From Linnemannia schmuckeri (Eukaryota > Mortierellomycota > Mortierellomycetes > Mortierellales > Mortierellaceae): DNA of 64,000 nt. The stretch's first letter is position 1. Every line of letters starts with the position of its first letter. The notes beneath the pieces were generated by a model. That model saw only the letters and a list, made by a program, of their open reading frames with translations. It made no database searches and had not been told where the DNA came from. Both the position numbers and the translations under genes were made by a program. The DNA is taken from contig JANATG010000003.1 of NCBI GenBank assembly GCA_029449235.1, positions 372,001 through 436,000 on the forward strand, written 5' to 3'. Of this stretch, positions 59,281-64,000 are shown one piece after another.

Positions 59281-61662
59281 ATGTAAACAGGTTTTTTGTT
59301 GTACGGCATGTGCCGGATTTTGACAAGTTTGGACCAGTCAATCCCCCTCCAGCAATGAAAACCAGCAATAACCAAAATTCAAAAGCGAAAAAGGAACTCA
59401 GCTCAAGAATAAAAAAAAGGGGAGCTGTCTGGATATGGTAAAGACAAGGGACAGGTAAATGAAAAGTGCGCCTCAAGGTGGGCGTTGATTTGGGAGAGGA
59501 GATAGCGAAAACAGGGAAAAGAGAGTTACAGTTTACTTGGAGGAGCATGGCAGAATTATTTTATTTTATTTTATTTTATTTTATTTTTTTTTGTTACCTT
59601 CTCACTCGACCGTTATATTCATTCCAACCTTGTTTTCCCTCCAACTGACATGCGCCCTTTCTAGCCAAAGAAAGTGTCCAAGAATCAATCAAGGGTGAAC
59701 GAACGCTCACCTCTCTCCACTATTAAGCCCTCATCATTTTTTTCCTCCCATCATTAACCTTTTCTCTCTTTCTTCCATATGTCCAACCCTTTTTAGACCA
59801 TTCAGATCGACAGCAACAAAGGCAAACGCGATTGTTCGCCGCAACAGACAATGGTGCTGCTCATACACCACATGATACTGCTTATGCTACCGGAGGCGGA
59901 TATTTTGACGGACATGGTGTCTCCTCTAATGACAGAGTTGTAAGTTTATGTTCTTGTTGTGGATAGTTCTACTATTGCTCGCGGAAATAATCCTAAAGAA
60001 TATCGGAGATATAGGTTGCAAACTAAACATCATTTCTTATTTTTATTTTAGCGTGGACAGGCGAACCGGCAGCAACTAGGAAGAGGGCTCATGGAGTATT
60101 CGGACAACAGCAGTTATCATGGGCAACACGGTGGACAGGACTCTCCCTCCTCGTTGGCTTCTCAACATCAACAGCAACAGGCCGGAGGAATGGCGGGAGC
60201 AGCAGCATCGATGGATGGACTGTCTCTGATGTCACCCTCTCACCCACTACAGTTTTCGTTGCTCAATTCAGGAAGCGCGGTTGCTGCCGCAGCGGCTCAC
60301 AAGTCGCTGTCGGCGTCGCTAGATTCAGTTCCGATGGGGTTAGGTCCGCCCGGCGGGATGATGTCTCACCCAAACTATGGTTCGGTCGCCTCTTACATGT
60401 CGGCGCCACCGACTACGATGGGTGGCAAGGGCGGAAGTGCGACTAACATCAGCACCGCTGCGGCTGCGGCTGTGAACGTTACTGGCACAGTCACGAGACC
60501 GACCCCACCCCCCGGCCCACAGAGAAGCCAGTCCGCTCACACGACGACTACTGGTGGCCAGAATAAGTCACACAAAAAGCGTCGGACCAGGACTAGCTCA
60601 ATGACTTCTTCGTCGTCGATTGCTTCTAGCGGGATCATGTCTTCGATTACATCGACTTTGGGAGCGACCAACATCTCGTTCACGGAGCCACCACCTCCAG
60701 GCATGCACCAGCACCAACACCAGCATCAACACCATCATCATAACAACCACACCCATAACCATCATTACAGCAGTAGTCTCCCCAACCTGTCGATGCCGTC
60801 GGTCTTGAGCGGAGCGGAGTTTTCGGATGAGTCTAGTCATAACAACAACTCAGGAGGAGGCTTTCATGGCTTGGCGATCGCTACAGGCTCTACCCCGACA
60901 GCGGGAGGGTTGTCTTCAACCGCTTCATCACCTACATCCGGCAAACCCCGACCAGGCGGACATCCCCGGACTGCAGTCGCCGCTCGAGTCTTTGAATGTT
61001 CTTTCCCCGGCTGCAACAAGGCCTACACCCAACTCCACAACCTCAAATCACACGAACGGACAGGTCATACCCCAGTGCAGAAACCTCGTCCCTTCTTATG
61101 TATCATCCCCGGGTGTACCAAGGCCTTTTCACAGCGCAAAAGTCTGGCGTTGCATATCCGGGCATCACACAAGGAGTACAAGTTTAAACCGTTCAAGTGT
61201 TCCCAACAGGGGTGTGACAAGTCGTATACGCAGTTGCACAACTTGCGGACACATGAGAAGACGGTGCATATGCTGGATCTTTCGAGGAAGCGGATTCGGA
61301 ACCCTGTACCTTATTCTGAGGATATTGGTGGCAGTGGCTCAGGAGGTGGAATGAAGATGGACGGAGGAGGTGTTGCATCGTCGATGATGATGGCTGGATT
61401 TTCTGGTTCGTCGTCGTCGGCCGATAGAGGAGATCATTTCTCTGGAGACGTTGGGTTGAGCTATGAGAGCATTGATGACCTCAAGGATTTTAGTGCTGGT
61501 GGTCGGATGCCTGGCGATGGGGAGGAGGAGTATGACCGTCGTCGTGGACCAGCAGGGGCAGAAGGAAGTGGTGGAGAGGATGAGGAGGAGGATGAAGAAG
61601 GATTGGCGGATCTGAAGGAGGAGGGAGGCGATGAGGACGATGGCGATTATGTCGACGAGTAA
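55104..61662 (+). CDS. Large Gln/His-rich C2H2 zinc-finger transcription factor
   Basis: Five exons, 55104-56040, 56769-56979, 57361-57512, 59797-59939 and 60052-61662 (phases 1, 2, 1, 0), encode about 1017 residues. The N-terminal 470 residues are dominated by Gln, His, Asn and Ser runs. Residues about 797-887 hold three C2H2 fingers with C-x4-C spacing: CSFPGCNKAYTQLHNLKSH, CIIPGCTKAFSQRKSLALHI and CSQQGCDKSYTQLHNLRTH, each closed by a second His. Fingers 1 and 3 have almost the same recognition helix. The tail is very acidic (GGEDEEEDEEGLADLKEEGG), possibly an activation domain. Such proteins bind DNA in the nucleus; the target is unknown. The third intron is 2.28 kb and could hide a small alternative exon near 58950. 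Small middle exons are supported by phase and composition only; the last exon is secure. Confidence 0.8.
59558..59587 (+). repeat. (ATTTT)6 microsatellite in intron 3 of the zinc-finger gene
   Basis: Six perfect pentamers followed by a few extra T. The same intron carries a T29 run (58259-58287) and an A27 run (59251-59277); intron 2 of the gene carries an A28 run (57032-57059). Confidence 0.85.
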
Positions 61663-62474
61663 AAAGAAAAAAAAAACTAATCAAAAAAAGACTAAAAACA
61701 TTCCTTTGCATTTTTTACAACACTTCTTTTGTCTGCCCCTTTTTTGTTGTGATTTTAAGAGGGAGTAGGTTTTTACATTCCAGGCACTATTTTTTTTTTT
61801 TTTGGTCCGAAGATGATTGTCCATTTCTCTAATTGACCGTTCAAATTAGCGAAGCACAGGGCGCAACTACCCTGTCGATCCACCCTTTATCCTTTTATTC
61901 CCATTTCTCCTTCTCATCCCCTATTTCTCCTTCTCCACACTGCACGCCACACATTTATTCGCTATGGACCCTATTCAACTAGCGTCCTTCCTTCCCACTT
62001 TTTGTTTGTTAAAAAAACAATACTATTCAATTCAATAGGAAAAAGAATAACTTGCCCGCAAAAAAAAAAGTGGGGAGGGAGGGCAAACCATAGATCTTTG
62101 ATCAAAGTTCGAGCACAGACGCCCTTACCTCGTCCTCATTTGACGCCACCAAATTTTAATGTTCCTGCAGGGTGTGCATATGTGTGGTGTGGAGGAGGGA
62201 GAAATATGATTTTTTTGAAACTCTTCACCACCACTTTGTGGTGTAGAGAGGCGAAAAGGGAGAAGGTGATGATTCAGAACGCCAGTTTTTCTCTCGCATT
62301 GAGTTTGACAGCTGCTTCTTTCCTCCCTACCCTTTGAATGAAAAGATTAATGAGAGAGAAAGAAAGGAATAGAGCGAAAACAAGGTTAGGGGGCTTGTCA
62401 AGGTTCAGGAGAGTGTGAGTACGTGGAGGAACAACAACAAAAAGTGGTGTTACTCCCTCACGAACTCCCTTTTC

Positions 62475-62505
<31 letters not shown>

Positions 62506-63322
62506 CTCTCTCTCTCTTTTCTTTTAATCCCCTTGTTCGAAGTCATTACACTACTGCCATTAACCTGAAAACATATTCCCTTCCCTTGTGAAAGCAACAA
62601 GCTCATTGTCATTTCTTTCTTTTTTTCGCACGCTTCGGGGACCCGTCTTTCTTCCCGTGCCTCTTTTCCCGAAAGACGTGGTAAAAGGCGGAACGGATTT
62701 TATATTTTTTTTTTTCAATCAGGCGTCATCAATGGCCCTGGATAAGGCGCTAGTTATCGAACAGGGAAGTACTTATATGGTGGAGGGTATTTTACCGATA
62801 CGTTTTTGTTGCTGTTGATGTGTCACGAATGAGAAGTTAAGAGAGGATGAACATATACAGACAAGTAGAGTGAGTATGTGAAAGTCGAACAAAAAAACAT
62901 CTGATGGTTACCAACACCTGCGCTTTATTTGTTCGTCGTTAGTGTTAGCCTCAGACAGGGGAGGTCGCATCGCTGCGCCCCCTTTTCTTCGAAATTTCAG
63001 GACAGCGTAATGCTTCTAAGGAAACGACGCGAATTATTAGTGACTGTCCGATTTGGCCTGCAGCCTGACCGTTTGCCATTAACTTTCTTCGTCTCATCTC
63101 GATCACTGATTACTGTGTAGAGTCGCCTCTTCACGTTTATAGCAAATAAACGAGTAAAAAGTTAATAAAGGAACAGTTCTCACTTTCCTTAGACAACAAC
63201 TCTCGTTGGCATTGTTGTCAGTTATTATTATGTTCAGAATATTGTCAAATAAGGAAAAACTAGTATAGAAAAAAATATATAAAACGCTGATATTACTCCT
63301 TCTCCTCGTCCTTGTCATCCGC
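61663..63322. other. Convergent 3' region between zinc-finger and WD40 genes
   Basis: No supported gene. Contains a T27 run at 62479-62505 and short low-complexity frames only. The part close to 63290 is A/T-rich and probably the 3' UTR of the WD40 gene. Confidence 0.5.
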
Positions 63323-63968
63323 CTAGTCATCGTCTTCTTCCGAAGTGAATGCATTCGATCCATCTGAGTTCTCTAACTGCCACCCCTCTATATCAGACAG
63401 ACTTGATGGCTCCGTGGGATCCAATTCAAGCATATTTGGCAATTCCTGATCTTCCGAGCTCGAAGACGAAAAAGACTCATCTATGGCACCGCGTTGCCTT
63501 AGCAGCTTCCGATTGATTTTACTGAGACCGACTGTGACAGTAATAACTGCGTCGGAAACTTCAAAGACAGCGTATCCAAGTCTCCAAACCGGGACTGCTG
63601 ACACCTCTCCCAGCACTTCCTGCAACCTCCATGCTCGAACAGATCCGTCCATGCAGCTGACAACAAATTCTAAATCCCAAGGCTTCCAAACAATCGTCCT
63701 GACCTTCTCAATGAGATTTGGGATGATCGCTACACGTCTCCATGTGCGTGACTCATCGTTTGGCGAGGAATGCCAAACCCAAACGGAACTTGTGCAGCCT
63801 GCAGCGATCCATTGTCCACATGACAAGAGTCCAAAGGTGCAGACATCTCTATCATGAATAAGACTTTGGTGAAGGGTTCCTGTCTGCTCGTTCCAGAGCT
63901 GTATTTCCGTGTTTCCGATAGCTACGGCGATCAGCGGTATATTTGGCAACCAGGTCAAGATGTTGATC
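63323..63968 (-). CDS. C-terminal exon of a WD40-repeat protein, cut by the window edge
   Basis: The frame reads down from an acceptor (CTTGCAG before 63968, incoming phase 2) to TAG at 63323, about 215 residues. At least three WD-type blades can be seen: TWLPNIPLIAVAIG...IQLWNEQTG, FGLLSCGQWIAAG...VWVWHSS, and VRTIVWKPWDLEFVVSC...DGSVRAWRL. A Ser/Asp/Glu-rich acidic tail ends the protein. The upstream exons lie outside the window. WD40 proteins act as scaffolds; the specific family cannot be named from this exon. Confidence 0.75.
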
Positions 63969-64000
63969 CTGCAAGAAGAAGTTGATTGTAAAAGCAGTCG

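Overview
The window looks like nuclear DNA of an early-diverging filamentous fungus, most likely a Mortierella-like Mucoromycota. The genes have several short GT-AG introns, long C/T-rich leaders, poly-T tracts of 25-53 nt in introns and leaders, and Gln/Ser/Thr-rich regulatory proteins. There are no bacterial-type operons. The taxonomic placement is an inference, since no rRNA or marker search was possible. All exon models were assembled by hand, by choosing GT-AG sites whose phases match and that restore known family motifs.

Layout. 1-189: the start of an unrecognised minus-strand gene that leaves the window. 3902-5468 (+): an ammonium transporter of Mep2 type, with both pore histidines and an upstream cluster of GATAAG sites. 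5934-7102 (+): mitochondrial ribosomal protein uS9m. 7345-9285 (-): a Dnmt2-type tRNA cytosine methyltransferase in six exons. 10634-13221 (+): a disordered protein with a possible zinc knuckle and an Mso1-like segment. 13557-15576 (-): a decayed gene for a secreted His/Cys/Thr-rich protein. 18078-20519 (-): a PA-domain/TM/RING-H2 ubiquitin ligase. 21227-22850 (-): an unrecognised, probably membrane protein. 23831-26546 (+): a CorA/Alr-type magnesium transporter. 26971-31259 (-): a large tandem-Myb (SANT) protein with Gln-rich tail. 32464-34343 (-): tRNA-dihydrouridine synthase Dus1 ending in a possible prenylation box. 36045-38150 (+): a LARGE-like (GT49-type) Golgi glycosyltransferase. 38434-42058 (-): the exosome helicase Mtr4. 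42059-55103: 13 kb without a recognisable gene. 55104-61662 (+): a large Gln-rich C2H2 zinc-finger protein. 63323-63968 (-): the 3' exon of a WD40-repeat protein that leaves the window.

How the genes relate. They are mostly independent housekeeping and regulatory genes. Three act on RNA: Dnmt2 and Dus1 modify tRNA, and Mtr4 unwinds RNA for the nuclear exosome. Two are nutrient or ion transporters (ammonium, magnesium). Three act in the secretory pathway or at membranes (GT49-like, PA-RING ligase, Mso1-like). Two are probable transcription factors. Tail-to-tail pairs are close: uS9m/Dnmt2 about 240 bp, Mso1-like/pseudogene about 340 bp, CorA/Myb about 420 bp, GT49/Mtr4 about 280 bp. Divergent pairs share 1.3-3.7 kb.

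I found no convincing mobile element, CRISPR array, rRNA or tRNA. The most unusual observations are the C-terminal CaaL-type box on Dus1, the decayed secreted-protein gene, the 13 kb gap with strand-biased pyrimidine islands, and the zinc knuckle joined to an Mso1-like segment.
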